Part shown: positions 25,303-33,005 of the stretch, piece after piece | Numbering within the stretch: the stretch's first letter is position 1 | Layout: each line of letters opens with the position of its first letter | DNA from: Oscillospiraceae bacterium | GTDB taxonomy: Bacteria; Bacillota; Clostridia; Oscillospirales; Oscillospiraceae | Assembly (NCBI GenBank): GCA_021768185.1 | Contig: JAETNP010000031.1 | Span: forward strand, 1 to 39,657 | Direction: 5' to 3' | Length of the DNA: 39,657 nt | Position numbers and translations under genes: made by a program | Notes under the pieces: model-generated | The model's input: the letters and a program-made list of their open reading frames with translations, nothing else | Databases searched by the model: none | What the model was told of the DNA's origin: nothing

Positions 25303-25473
25303 GACTGAGAGGGAGTGCCGTTGGGCACTCCCTCTCAGTCCATATTGTTATTTCCGAATTTTAAATTCGGAAATAACATATTTGATTTAAGCCGTTTTGC
25401 TCGCCGCCGTAAACGGCGGCAACCGCGAAACATGGCGTATATTACTTCCGACCTTTCGATTCGGAAGTAATAT
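25303..25473. repeat. Run of four perfect hairpins
   Basis: Four inverted repeats in 171 bases: 25303-25340 (17-bp stem, 4-base loop), 25346-25378 (16-bp stem, 1-base centre), 25403-25420 (8-bp GCCGCCGT stem) and 25439-25473 (13-bp stem, 9-base loop). The second and fourth share a TATTTCCGA/ATTACTTCCGA motif. No gene is seen in 25211-25622. The first may end the phosphoesterase operon, though it lacks a T-tail. Confidence 0.75.
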
Positions 25474-25524
25474 ATTATTTGGTATGTACGCATCCCCGCC
25501 GCGCCTCGAACTGCTTCAGATTAG

Positions 25525-25624
25525 AAACATACAATCGTTACCGGGCGGAAATTCAAGAACAGCAGCAGCTGCAGTCTCAAACTTAAAGCTCTTTTTGATA
25601 CTTTTTCTCTCGAGAAAAAGTATC
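25525..25624 (-). repeat. Dispersed hairpin-plus-tail repeat (minus copy)
   Basis: GATACTTTTTCTC/GAGAAAAAGTATC (25597-25624) overlaps the response-regulator stop and would end its transcript. Read leftward it is followed by AAAAAGAGCTTTAAGTTTGAGACT and CCGCCCGGTAACGATTG, the same tail seen at 6210 and 36173. Confidence 0.65.
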
Positions 25625-26366
25625 AGTGCAGGGAGTTTCGGTACTCGTTGGCGCTCATCCCCACCAGCTTCTTGAACGTCCGGGCGAAGTGGGCGGTGTC
25701 CGTATAGCCGACGGCCTCGCTGATCTCCCAGATCTTCAGGCTGGGATCGGCCAGCATGATCTTTGCCTTGCTGATGCGGATGGCATTGAGGATATCATAA
25801 AAGCTCTTCCCCTGATACCGGTTGAGCAGCTTGGACAGATGCCACTGGGAGACGTAGCAGCAGTCCGCCACGGTCTGGAGCCCCAGCTTCTGCTGGTAGT
25901 TTTTCTCCATGTACTCCAGCGCCTGGTTGACAATAAAACTGCCCGCGTGCTGGGCCGGCTCGTCCTCCGCCGCTTCGGCGGTCTCTCCCATCTTGTCCAG
26001 CTGCTCCACCATGGCCTGCAGCGCTTCCTTGATCTCGTCCATTTTGGAGGGCTTCAGCAAAAACCGGGTCACCCCCAGCCGGATGGCCTCCTGGGCGTAG
26101 GTGAAATCCCGATAGCCCGTCAGGATCGCCACCTGCAGATCCGGGAATTCGCTGCGCAGGCCGGCGACCATGGTAAGGCCGTCCTTCCCCGGCATCCGAA
26201 TGTCGGTAAAGAGGATCTGGGGCCGAAGGCTTCTGATGAGGGCGGCGCCCTCATCCGCGTCGCCGGCGACGCCGACTACGCTGCAGTTGTAGTCCGCCCA
26301 GCGGACCACCCGCCGCAGCCCCTCGACGATCCTGCTCTCGTCGTCAATCAACACCACGCGGTACAT
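25623..26366 (-). CDS. YesN-type response regulator with AraC HTH
   Basis: 247 residues: a receiver domain (MYRVVLIDDES, phospho-acceptor in FTDIRMPGKDG, LLKPSK) at 1-120, a short linker, and a C-terminal AraC/HTH_18 pair (YVSQWHLSKLLNRYQGKSFYDILN, AVGYTDTAHFARTFKK). It is shorter than B. subtilis YesN but complete. It is the last gene of a kinase / lipoprotein / regulator operon, 19 bases after the lipoprotein gene. Its targets are not obvious, since no sugar transporter genes are present. Confidence 0.93.
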   Translation of the reverse strand: MYRVVLIDDESRIVEGLRRVVRWADYNCSVVGVAGDADEGAALIRSLRPQILFTDIRMPGKDGLTMVAGLRSEFPDLQVAILTGYRDFTYAQEAIRLGVTRFLLKPSKMDEIKEALQAMVEQLDKMGETAEAAEDEPAQHAGSFIVNQALEYMEKNYQQKLGLQTVADCCYVSQWHLSKLLNRYQGKSFYDILNAIRISKAKIMLADPSLKIWEISEAVGYTDTAHFARTFKKLVGMSANEYRNSLH

Positions 26367-26385
26367 CCTGTCACGCCTCCTTCTG

Positions 26386-27681
26386 CTAGTTGCGCCGGAT
26401 CGCGGCCTCCACCGCTTCTCTTGCCGTCATCTGACCCGTAACCACCTTGGGGATATTGGTAAACAACTCGCTTTTCGCCTCGCCGGAGATAGCGTCCTGC
26501 ACCGCGCCGGCAAGGCCGGTAATGTGGACGTTGGCGTCCGCGGCGGACTGCTGGATGGTGCTCAGGCCGGAGGTCTCCGTCCCGTTGACCAGAGCGGTGC
26601 CCTCCGTCGTCACAAAGGTTCCCAGGACCTCTTCGGAGGTCATATGGAAGACGAATTCCACGGCGGCCTCCTGCTTGGCCGGGTCCTCCCAGGCCTTGCG
26701 GGTGATGAAGTACCCCATGGAGATGCCGCCGACGGTGTCGGAGGCGGGCCGCCGTCCCTTCCCCGGCACATAGGCCACCACGTAGTCCCCGATCCTGCCG
26801 GCATAGTTCTTGGTAAAGTAGCCCAGCTTCCAGGAGCCGTCAATGAGAAAGGCCGCCTCGCCCCCGCCGAACATGGCTACGGTCTCCGCGTCGGTGGCCG
26901 TCAGGGTGTTGTCCGGAAAGAACCCCGCCTCGTAGAGGGCCTTGATGTCCTCCAGGGCGGCGATCCACTTCCGGGAAGCCGCGCTGTCCACCAGAACGCC
27001 CGCCTCGTCCACCTCGGGAATCTCCAGATGATCGGCGAGAGAGCCGTTGTTCATCACAGCAAACTCAAACCAGTAGTGGGGAATCTCAAACAGGGAGCAG
27101 GCAATGGGGGTGTATCCCGCCTCCTTGATTTTTCCACAGTCCTCCAGGAAGGCGTCCCAGGTGTAATCCGGCCCGGGTATGCGGACCCCGCAGGCGTTCA
27201 GCACCCGCCGGTTGACGAACAGGGTCTCCCAGTAGCCGGAGGAGGGGACTGCGTAGTGCTTCCCGTCGGAGGCCGCCGCCATCATGGACTCCTTCATGTT
27301 GGTGGCGTAGTCGGGATATACCTCCCGGATCTCCTCGATGGACACCACCTTGCCTGCGTTGATGAAAGGCTCCGCGTCCACATTGGTGAAGTAAAACAGC
27401 ACATCCGGCTCCGAGCCGGTCATGAAATCAGTCAGCACACGGCTTTTCCACTCCTCGTTGGAGACGGCGGAGTTATCGTTGACGGTATTGCCGGTGGCGG
27501 CTTCGTAGGCGGCCACTGCCGTCTCATAGTTCCTGCGGTTTCCGTCGTCCACGCCGTAGGACGTCACTACGTTCAGCGTGACGCGCTCCTCTCCGCCGTC
27601 TGCAGCCACAGGCGTTTTCTCCTGCCCGCAGGCGGTCAGACACAGGCAGGCCGCCAACAGCAGCGCCGCTATCCTCTTCAT
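26386..27681 (-). CDS. Solute-binding lipoprotein (family 1, sugar type)
   Basis: 431 residues. A lipobox LTAC-G at residues 17-21 predicts a lipid-anchored protein outside the membrane. The body has the MalE-like cluster B arrangement (TDFMTGSEPDVLFYFTNVDA, AFLIDGSWKLGYF, AWEDPAKQEAAVEF). Carbohydrate binding is the usual role of this family. No permease or ATPase gene is near. It is between the kinase (21 bases) and the regulator (19 bases), which suggests a sensing subunit rather than a pure importer. Confidence 0.9.
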   Translation of the reverse strand: MKRIAALLLAACLCLTACGQEKTPVAADGGEERVTLNVVTSYGVDDGNRRNYETAVAAYEAATGNTVNDNSAVSNEEWKSRVLTDFMTGSEPDVLFYFTNVDAEPFINAGKVVSIEEIREVYPDYATNMKESMMAAASDGKHYAVPSSGYWETLFVNRRVLNACGVRIPGPDYTWDAFLEDCGKIKEAGYTPIACSLFEIPHYWFEFAVMNNGSLADHLEIPEVDEAGVLVDSAASRKWIAALEDIKALYEAGFFPDNTLTATDAETVAMFGGGEAAFLIDGSWKLGYFTKNYAGRIGDYVVAYVPGKGRRPASDTVGGISMGYFITRKAWEDPAKQEAAVEFVFHMTSEEVLGTFVTTEGTALVNGTETSGLSTIQQSAADANVHITGLAGAVQDAISGEAKSELFTNIPKVVTGQMTAREAVEAAIRRN

Positions 27682-27702
27682 GGCATTTCTCCTTCCATGC
27701 GG

Positions 27703-29379
27703 TCATCCGGCGGGAAAATCGATCCTGGCCAGGATGGTGCCATTTTCGGTCTCCCCAACCTCCAGAGAGGCCTCGTCTCCATAAATCAGCTTCAGCCGCT
27801 GGTGGACGTTGCGCAGGCCCACGCCGCTCTCCAGCTCCCCGGCGTCTCCGGACAGCAGGGCGCGGATTCTCTCCCGGTCCTCCTCATCCATATCGCCGTC
27901 ATGCTCCACCTCCAGGAGCATCCGCTCCCCCCGGCGGCAGGCCCGCACCCAGAGATTCCCGCCGTGGCGGGCGGTGATGTCGTGCTCCACCGCATTCTCC
28001 ACAATGGGCTGCAAAATCAGCCGGGGCACCGCCTGATCCAAAATGGTCTCGTCGATTTCCTTATAGACGCGGAAGCCCTCCCCCAGGCGCTCCCGGATAA
28101 TATAAAGGTAGGCGTCCACATATCCCATCTCTTCCCGCAGGGGGATCTGCGTCCTGCCGCCCCGGTCCAGTGCGGCGTCCAGCATGGTGGACAGGGCCTC
28201 GATCATGGCGCTGACCTGCTCGTTGTCCGCCATCCGTGCTTCCCAGTTGATGATCTCCAGGGTGTTGTTGAGGAAATGGGGATTGATCTGGGATTGCAGC
28301 GCTTTGATCTGTGCCCGCTGGGTAGCCTGCTGCTCCAGACGGGCCCGCTCAAACTGGTTCTGCAGCTCCATGGACATGCCGTTGAAGTGGGTGTAGAGCT
28401 TCTCAAATTCAGCATTGGGCGGCGGGCTGTCGATCTGATAGCCCCACCGGCCGGACTGAACGAGCCGGTTGGCCTGGGCCAGGATCTGGATGGGGGCGCT
28501 CACATGGCGGGTGAACAGGGCAATCACCACCGCCAGCAGGGGAAGGATCAGAACCGCCGCCGCCAGCACCACCCAGGGCAGCCAGGGATTGTCCTTCCAC
28601 AGATGGTACTCCTCCATCCCGACAGTCACCGAGAAGCTGTGGCCGTCGATGGTGGAGAAATACGTCAGGGAATGGGCGGGGTCCTCCTCCGGAGGTTCCA
28701 GTCTTAGCTCCCGGGCATCCAGCAGGAAGCTGCAATCGTCGATATCCACCTGGACGCCGCCGGCCGTGCCCAGCTCCGCCAGAGGCTTGAACACCTGCTC
28801 CGTGTCAAACATCATCACCACAGTGGCGTAGGAGGTGAAGCTGCTGTCCAGCAGATTCCGGGCCATATACAGCTCCCCGTCCAGCAGCAGGAAGCGGGTC
28901 TCCGTATCTACCTCCCGCATGACCTCCAGAATGTCATCCGTATGCTCCCGGAACACCAGGGCCACCTCATAGCCGGCGGTGTTGCTGCATAGGGCGTAGG
29001 CTTGGGGGAGCGCCTCATCCCAAAAGTTAATGAACGCGGCCTTGTACTTTTCATCCAGGGAAAAGCGGTGGGTCAGATAGTCGTTGACAGCGCGGTACAG
29101 GGCGACGCCCACCCCCTCCTGCATATACGAGCGGTAGGAGCTGCGCACTGCACCGTCGTAGGATACCATTTTGGAGTCATTCATGGCGTCTTCCAGGCGC
29201 ATCTGCACCTGTTCCATCGCGTTTTCCGCGGCAGTTTCGATCTCCTGCCGGACAGACTGCTGGTAGCTGTGCCCCAGCAGGAGACCGGCCAGCACGACAA
29301 TGGTCACAATGGGCGCCAGCCAGCAGATTACGATGGTGGTCAGCAGCCCCGCCTTTAGGGATATCTTCCCGCGCCGCAT
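27703..29379 (-). CDS. YesM/LytS-type sensor histidine kinase
   Basis: 558 residues. TM1 lies at about residues 10-32 (AGLLTTIVICWLAPIVTIVVL), followed by an extracellular sensor region to about 270, TM2 (VVLAAAVLILPLLAVVIALF), a HAMP-like linker (RHVSAPIQILAQ), then the histidine-kinase motif QSQINPHFLNNTLEIINW with the phospho-acceptor His. The ATPase domain (QPIVENAVEHD, GVGLRNVHQRL) follows. I use ATG 29379; GTG 29388 is a possible alternative with tighter spacing. The region 29389-29772 upstream shows only a TACCGA/TCGGTA inverted repeat (29463-29494). Confidence 0.92.
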   Translation of the reverse strand: MRRGKISLKAGLLTTIVICWLAPIVTIVVLAGLLLGHSYQQSVRQEIETAAENAMEQVQMRLEDAMNDSKMVSYDGAVRSSYRSYMQEGVGVALYRAVNDYLTHRFSLDEKYKAAFINFWDEALPQAYALCSNTAGYEVALVFREHTDDILEVMREVDTETRFLLLDGELYMARNLLDSSFTSYATVVMMFDTEQVFKPLAELGTAGGVQVDIDDCSFLLDARELRLEPPEEDPAHSLTYFSTIDGHSFSVTVGMEEYHLWKDNPWLPWVVLAAAVLILPLLAVVIALFTRHVSAPIQILAQANRLVQSGRWGYQIDSPPPNAEFEKLYTHFNGMSMELQNQFERARLEQQATQRAQIKALQSQINPHFLNNTLEIINWEARMADNEQVSAMIEALSTMLDAALDRGGRTQIPLREEMGYVDAYLYIIRERLGEGFRVYKEIDETILDQAVPRLILQPIVENAVEHDITARHGGNLWVRACRRGERMLLEVEHDGDMDEEDRERIRALLSGDAGELESGVGLRNVHQRLKLIYGDEASLEVGETENGTILARIDFPAG

Positions 29380-29772
29380 CCAGTCCACACCCTTTCTGTT
29401 GCACGTCCATCATACCATACCGGAGCAAAAAAGGGAACCGGTAAAAACGAAATATCACCATATACCGATTTTTCCAGTTCATGTTTTGTCGGTATTCCGG
29501 GGCCCGCACAGCTTTTGTCAGCAAGCCGCTGTCTGCATCTCGTATACTTTGCCCCGGCTGCCGCGTTCAGACTTGCTAAAGCATATCCGCAGCGGCCACA
29601 CTTGCCTTTCCCGACCAGCCATGTATTGCAGCATTTCCGGCCATTTTAGAACGCGGTATATTGAGGCAGCCTGCGCTGAACAGCCCGCCAGAGCGCAAAA
29701 GGGATGCTGTTGTCGGGGAAATTTCCGATACTGAGTTGGCCCGGCGGTTCGAGACAATGTAACTGCCATCCC

Positions 29773-30396
29773 TTACGTTTTTTTCGCAGCCCCGGCCTTT
29801 TCAACCCATTCTGCCGCCCGGCGAGTGAAGGTCTTTCTGGAAATACCCAGCTGCTTTCCCGCCTCCGTGGCGGAGACATACCCGTTCCACCAGTCCTCCG
29901 CCAGCTCGTCGAAGCCCTCCGGCATGGGAATCCGCTCCGGCCCGAACCGGACGCCGCGCTTCTTCGCCTCGGCGATCCCCTCCGCCTGCCGCTGGCGGAG
30001 AAATTCCCGCTCGGTCTGGGCCACATAGCTGAGCAGCTGGAGCACGATGTCCGCCACCAGCGTACCGGTCAGGTCCCGGCCCTCCCTCGTGTCCAGCAGC
30101 GGCATGTCCAGTACCACGATGGCCGCCCGCTTGGTTTTTGTGACGAACGCCCACTGTTCCAGGATCTCGTCATAATTCCGGCCAAGGCGGTCGATGCTTT
30201 TGACCACCAGGATATCTCCTGGTCGAAGCGCCTGTGCAAGGCTCTGATACAGTGGGCGGTCGAAATTTTTCCCGGATTGTTTCTCTATCGTAATACGCTC
30301 TTCCGCCACGCCGAAACCTCTCAGAGCCGCCAGCTGGCGGTCCTCTTTTTGATTCCGGGTGGAGACGCGGGCGTAGCCGTACATGGTACCTGCCAT
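29773..30396 (-). CDS. Serine recombinase (resolvase/invertase family)
   Basis: 207 residues. The catalytic serine is in YGYARVSTRNQ, with the conserved SIDRLGRNYDEI helix and the FGPERIPMPEGF..AGKQLGISRKTFTRR C-terminal HTH. Size fits a small resolvase or invertase. Start ATG 30396 has GAGGAG upstream. It faces the transposase remnants at 30608-32166 and is the only intact recombinase in that stretch. Whether it resolves a lost transposon or inverts DNA cannot be told; no paired res sites are obvious. Confidence 0.9.
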   Translation of the reverse strand: MAGTMYGYARVSTRNQKEDRQLAALRGFGVAEERITIEKQSGKNFDRPLYQSLAQALRPGDILVVKSIDRLGRNYDEILEQWAFVTKTKRAAIVVLDMPLLDTREGRDLTGTLVADIVLQLLSYVAQTEREFLRQRQAEGIAEAKKRGVRFGPERIPMPEGFDELAEDWWNGYVSATEAGKQLGISRKTFTRRAAEWVEKAGAAKKT

Positions 30397-30506
30397 TCCT
30401 GCACTCCTCTCTATCTTTATATGGAATGGAAGTATTATACCGGTAAATCTGCATCTGTGGATCATGTGAAACTAAAAAAGAGAAGAAAAAAAGTGCATAA
30501 AAAAGT

Positions 30507-30530
30507 GCATGAAAGCGGATGCTTTCATGC
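30507..30530. repeat. Hairpin before the TnpB remnant
   Basis: GCATGAAAGC and GCTTTCATGC form a perfect 10-bp stem with a 4-base loop. AAAAAAGTGCAT occurs twice just before. It may be a subterminal hairpin of an IS200/IS605-type left end. Confidence 0.4.
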
Positions 30531-30607
30531 GCTCTGTGCTATTTTTAGACAACAACGCCCGGCCAAGTTGTATACAACCTGTCCATTACAAGGAGGGAGG
30601 GGGAGCT

Positions 30608-31070
30608 GTGGCGGAAAACCGCAAGGACCGCTCCGATGAAGGCAGTCAGATTCAGTATACCGTCTTCAAGCTCCGGCTCCATCCTTCGCCGGAACAGGCG
30701 GAGCTGATGGACAAAACCTTTGCCTGCTGCCGGTATCTGTGGAACACTTCCGAGCCCCCGGCACCTTCGGTTATCCCCAGTTCAAGACAAAAAACCCGGG
30801 AAGGATTCCTTTACCGTCTACTGTCGGGAGCACCGCACGGGGTCGTCCATCCGTCTGACGGGCGGCGGGCTCCAGCTGCCCAAGCTGGGAGTGGTCGAGG
30901 CGGTCCTCCGCCGCAGCCCCCAGTTTAAATGGACGCTGGTCTCCGTGACGGTCAGCAAGTCCAGATCCGGGAAGTATGACGCTTCTGTCGTTTTCAAGCA
31001 CCCCGTAAGGCAGGCGGAACCGGCCCAGCCGGACCAGGAACGGACGCTGGGGCTGAGCCAATGTCATTAA
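30608..31070 (+). pseudogene. TnpB (IS200/IS605) remnant
   Basis: GTG 30608 follows AAGGAGGGAGG and starts VAENRKDRSDEG. The next part, YTVFKLRLHPSPEQAELMDK then CCRYLWN, is the TnpB N-terminus. Later parts lie in two other frames: FGYPQFKTKN near 30770, then DSFTVYCREHRTG, LPKLGVVEAV and SVTVSKSRSGKYDASVVF. About 50 residues between the first pieces and the entire RuvC-type nuclease half are missing. It ends at 31070, beside the CATTAAGTTAAG repeats. Confidence 0.75.
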
Positions 31071-31138
31071 GTTAAGCCCCAGACAAGCACGCGCGGCACC
31101 TTCGGGCTTGTTCGGCAACGTGGAGGTCATTAAGTTAA
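31064..31138. repeat. Direct repeat CATTAAGTTAAG bracketing 51 bases
   Basis: The identical 12-mer occurs at 31064-31075 and 31127-31138, between the TnpB and IS4-type remnants. It may mark an element end or a past insertion duplication. Confidence 0.45.
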
Positions 31139-31148
31139 GGGAAGAAAA

Positions 31149-31185
31149 GCAAGGCCGCGCCAATAATGGCGCGGCCTTGCTTTTT
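31149..31185. terminator. Perfect 14-bp hairpin beside IS4-type remnant
   Basis: GCAAGGCCGCGCCA (31149-31162) pairs with 31167-31180, T-run after it. It is downstream of the leftward transposase remnant, so it can stop transcription on either strand. Confidence 0.65.
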
Positions 31186-31236
31186 CTATCGTTTTCTTTC
31201 CAAAAGTCAGCTTTTACCGTACTTTCTTCCCTCGTT

Positions 31237-31891
31237 TTACGCCGCAACGCGGTATGTAAAACCAACAAACCACTTTGCCCGGACATTGCGCTCATCCGCA
31301 CGTCCCGGCCTGATGGGTTCCAAATACCGCCCGGTTTCTTCCATCAGCGTTTTTCCATCCTTTTCCGGGTTTTTGTAATATTCCCGGCAGAGATAAACAG
31401 CAATTTTGAAATTTACCAGATATGAGTAAATATTTTCGGCCTTTTGCTTTACGACAACGGCTCCGGCAATTCGAGAACAAAAGTTATACATGGTCAGGGT
31501 CGCATATATTTTCTGCTGGACAAAATTATTCGATTTTCCGTGAAGATTGATAAGCCTCAGTGTATATTTGAGTTCGCGAAATGAAGTCTCAATTCCCCAC
31601 GCTTGCGGAATTCCATTGGATACGGAGACGGAAAGCCCAATCCGCTATACCTTTTTGGCGGTTTTTGTGCTTTTAGCTTTCTTTTTGGACAAATATGTAT
31701 CCTTTTCTCTTATTGTCTTTCGTTTGTGTATTGGTTATTACAAACGAAATCTCTCTATCCAGTTCCACCATAGGGAGTTTGCCAACTTCCCGCATCGCGG
31801 AGTTATCCCGCTTGACCCGGCATAGAAAATCTGTGTTGGGCGTATGTAGGAAATGCGCGAAAAGATTATACGATTCATATCCTCTATCACA
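31237..31891 (-). pseudogene. IS4-family transposase remnant
   Basis: Reading leftward from 31891: CDRGYESYNLFAHFLHTPNT, then VKRDNSAMREVGKLPMVELD and ISFVITNTQTKD, all in one frame. After a shift, FPSPYPMEFRKR appears, and after a deletion WGIETSFRELKYTLRLINLH (the conserved Y-R-E-K glutamate region) and MYNFCSRIAGAVVVKQ to the stop at 31237. At least one frameshift and a deletion of roughly 35 residues separate the pieces. The N-terminal part is absent and replaced by an IS5-type fragment. Confidence 0.8.
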
Positions 31892-31896
31892 GATAA

Positions 31897-32166
31897 CCTG
31901 ATTCTTACCGTATTAACCGCCGTCCTGGTTCCCTCGCTCGGGTTTCCGACAAGGCGATTGACTGGGAAAGGCATATTGAATACCTCAAGTCTTTTGTACG
32001 CCGCAAGGTGGCGCATGTCTTCCAGATCATCAAATGTCAGTTTGGATACAGAAAAACCGTGTACCGCGGACTCCGGAAGAATGAGGATCGTTTATACGCG
32101 ATGTGTGCCTGCGCCAATTTATATGCGCTTGCCAGGGCTGGAAGGAATTTCTCTCCTGCTTGGTAA
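31897..32166 (+). pseudogene. IS5-family transposase C-terminal remnant
   Basis: In a plus frame from about 31897: SYRINRRPGSLARVSDKAID, WERHIEYLKSFVRRKVAHVF, QIIKCQFGYRKTVYRGLRKN and YAMCACANLYALARAG, then TAA at 32164-32166. This is the C-terminal end of an IS5-type DDE transposase. The usual KVEH motif reads KVAH here, so the catalytic glutamate has been lost. It directly abuts the IS4-type remnant on the other strand. Confidence 0.75.
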
Positions 32167-32232
32167 AGGGGGTACTGCGCCCTTTTACAGGGTCCGGTGG
32201 AGCTTATCAGTAAAAATCGTTCCAGCAGCTTC

Positions 32233-32520
32233 CTACTTGCTCGGACTATTCTGTCCTGCGCGCAGCACATTGCTTGAAATTGGTGGTTTATTCAGAGATT
32301 CCCCGTTATTTAATTGCGTTGGATTTTCCGACGGCGGTTTATCCAGCGATGGCGGCAAAGAAACAGGCTGTTCGTGGATGATGTACTCGTTGCTGCTGAA
32401 CTTGCCGCCCTCGTCCGTGGTCTGGTGGCTCTCGATGTACCCGGCCCGCTCCAATTCATTGACAGCGGTACGACTCCGTCTTTGCGTGAAACGGTAGAGA
32501 TGATGCTTCGAGTCAACCAT
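32233..32520 (-). pseudogene. Fragment of a helix-turn-helix (mobile-element) protein
   Basis: 95 residues with the winged-helix piece RRSRTAVNELERAGYIES and SSNEYIIHEQPV, then a polar tail. This resembles the C-terminal two-thirds of the replication/regulatory HTH proteins in gut integrative elements. No ribosome site is seen at its 5' end and the N-terminal helices are absent, so I call it a fragment. Confidence 0.5.
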
Positions 32521-32666
32521 CTTACGTTGAATGCGGGGTGGGGAGAGCGTCCGGCGGCGGAGAGGGAGATGTCCGAATTGATCCGCCTTTATCCAACGCC
32601 GCCGGGCTGGGTACCGCAGACGTCACTGGAGGAAGGACTGCGAGATCTGTGCCGAGACGGATAAAG

Positions 32667-32790
32667 GCGGGGAACGGGCAGGTAAGCGACCCTGCCCAAT
32701 CTGAACAAACTGTTGTCAGCTGTTCGGATTGGGTAGGGTTAATCTTTGCCCGCAGCCCTTGTAGTTCAAGGGCTGCAGGCTTTTAACTTC
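32667..32790. repeat. Two hairpins before the chemotaxis receptor
   Basis: ACCCTGCCCAATCTGAACA and TGTTCGGATTGGGTAGGGT (about 32689-32738) form an imperfect 19-bp stem. GCAGCCC..GGGCTGC (about 32753-32779) is followed by TTTT. No gene is supported in 32521-33005. Confidence 0.5.
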
Positions 32791-32914
32791 GGATAATATA
32801 TGCCGCCGGTCAAGAGCAGACAGGGCAAAATAGGCGTACAAAACGTACAAATTGTGGAATTCACAACACCGATTTGAGTGCAGCAGAATTGTTTGGGCTC
32901 ATAGAGAAAATCTA

Positions 32915-32944
32915 TTGACAGACCAACTTTTTAAGTCCTATAAT
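32915..32944 (+). promoter_or_regulatory. Promoter of the chemotaxis receptor
   Basis: TTGACA (32915-32920), 18 bases, TATAAT (32939-32944): full consensus boxes, about 60 bases before the ATG. Confidence 0.8.
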
Positions 32945-33005
32945 AGATACATACTCCCATAAGGAGAAAAACGGCTCCGGCACAATTATGTTGAGGTGAA
33001 AAGAG

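Noticed and set aside
26524..28707. A 727-codon rightward open frame
   Set aside because: It is antisense to the lipoprotein and kinase genes, whose motifs and ribosome sites are clear. Open antisense frames are expected in GC-rich coding DNA.
29518..29769. An 83-codon leftward frame beside the serine recombinase
   Set aside because: No recognisable motif and no ribosome site; could be a decayed fragment but cannot be supported.
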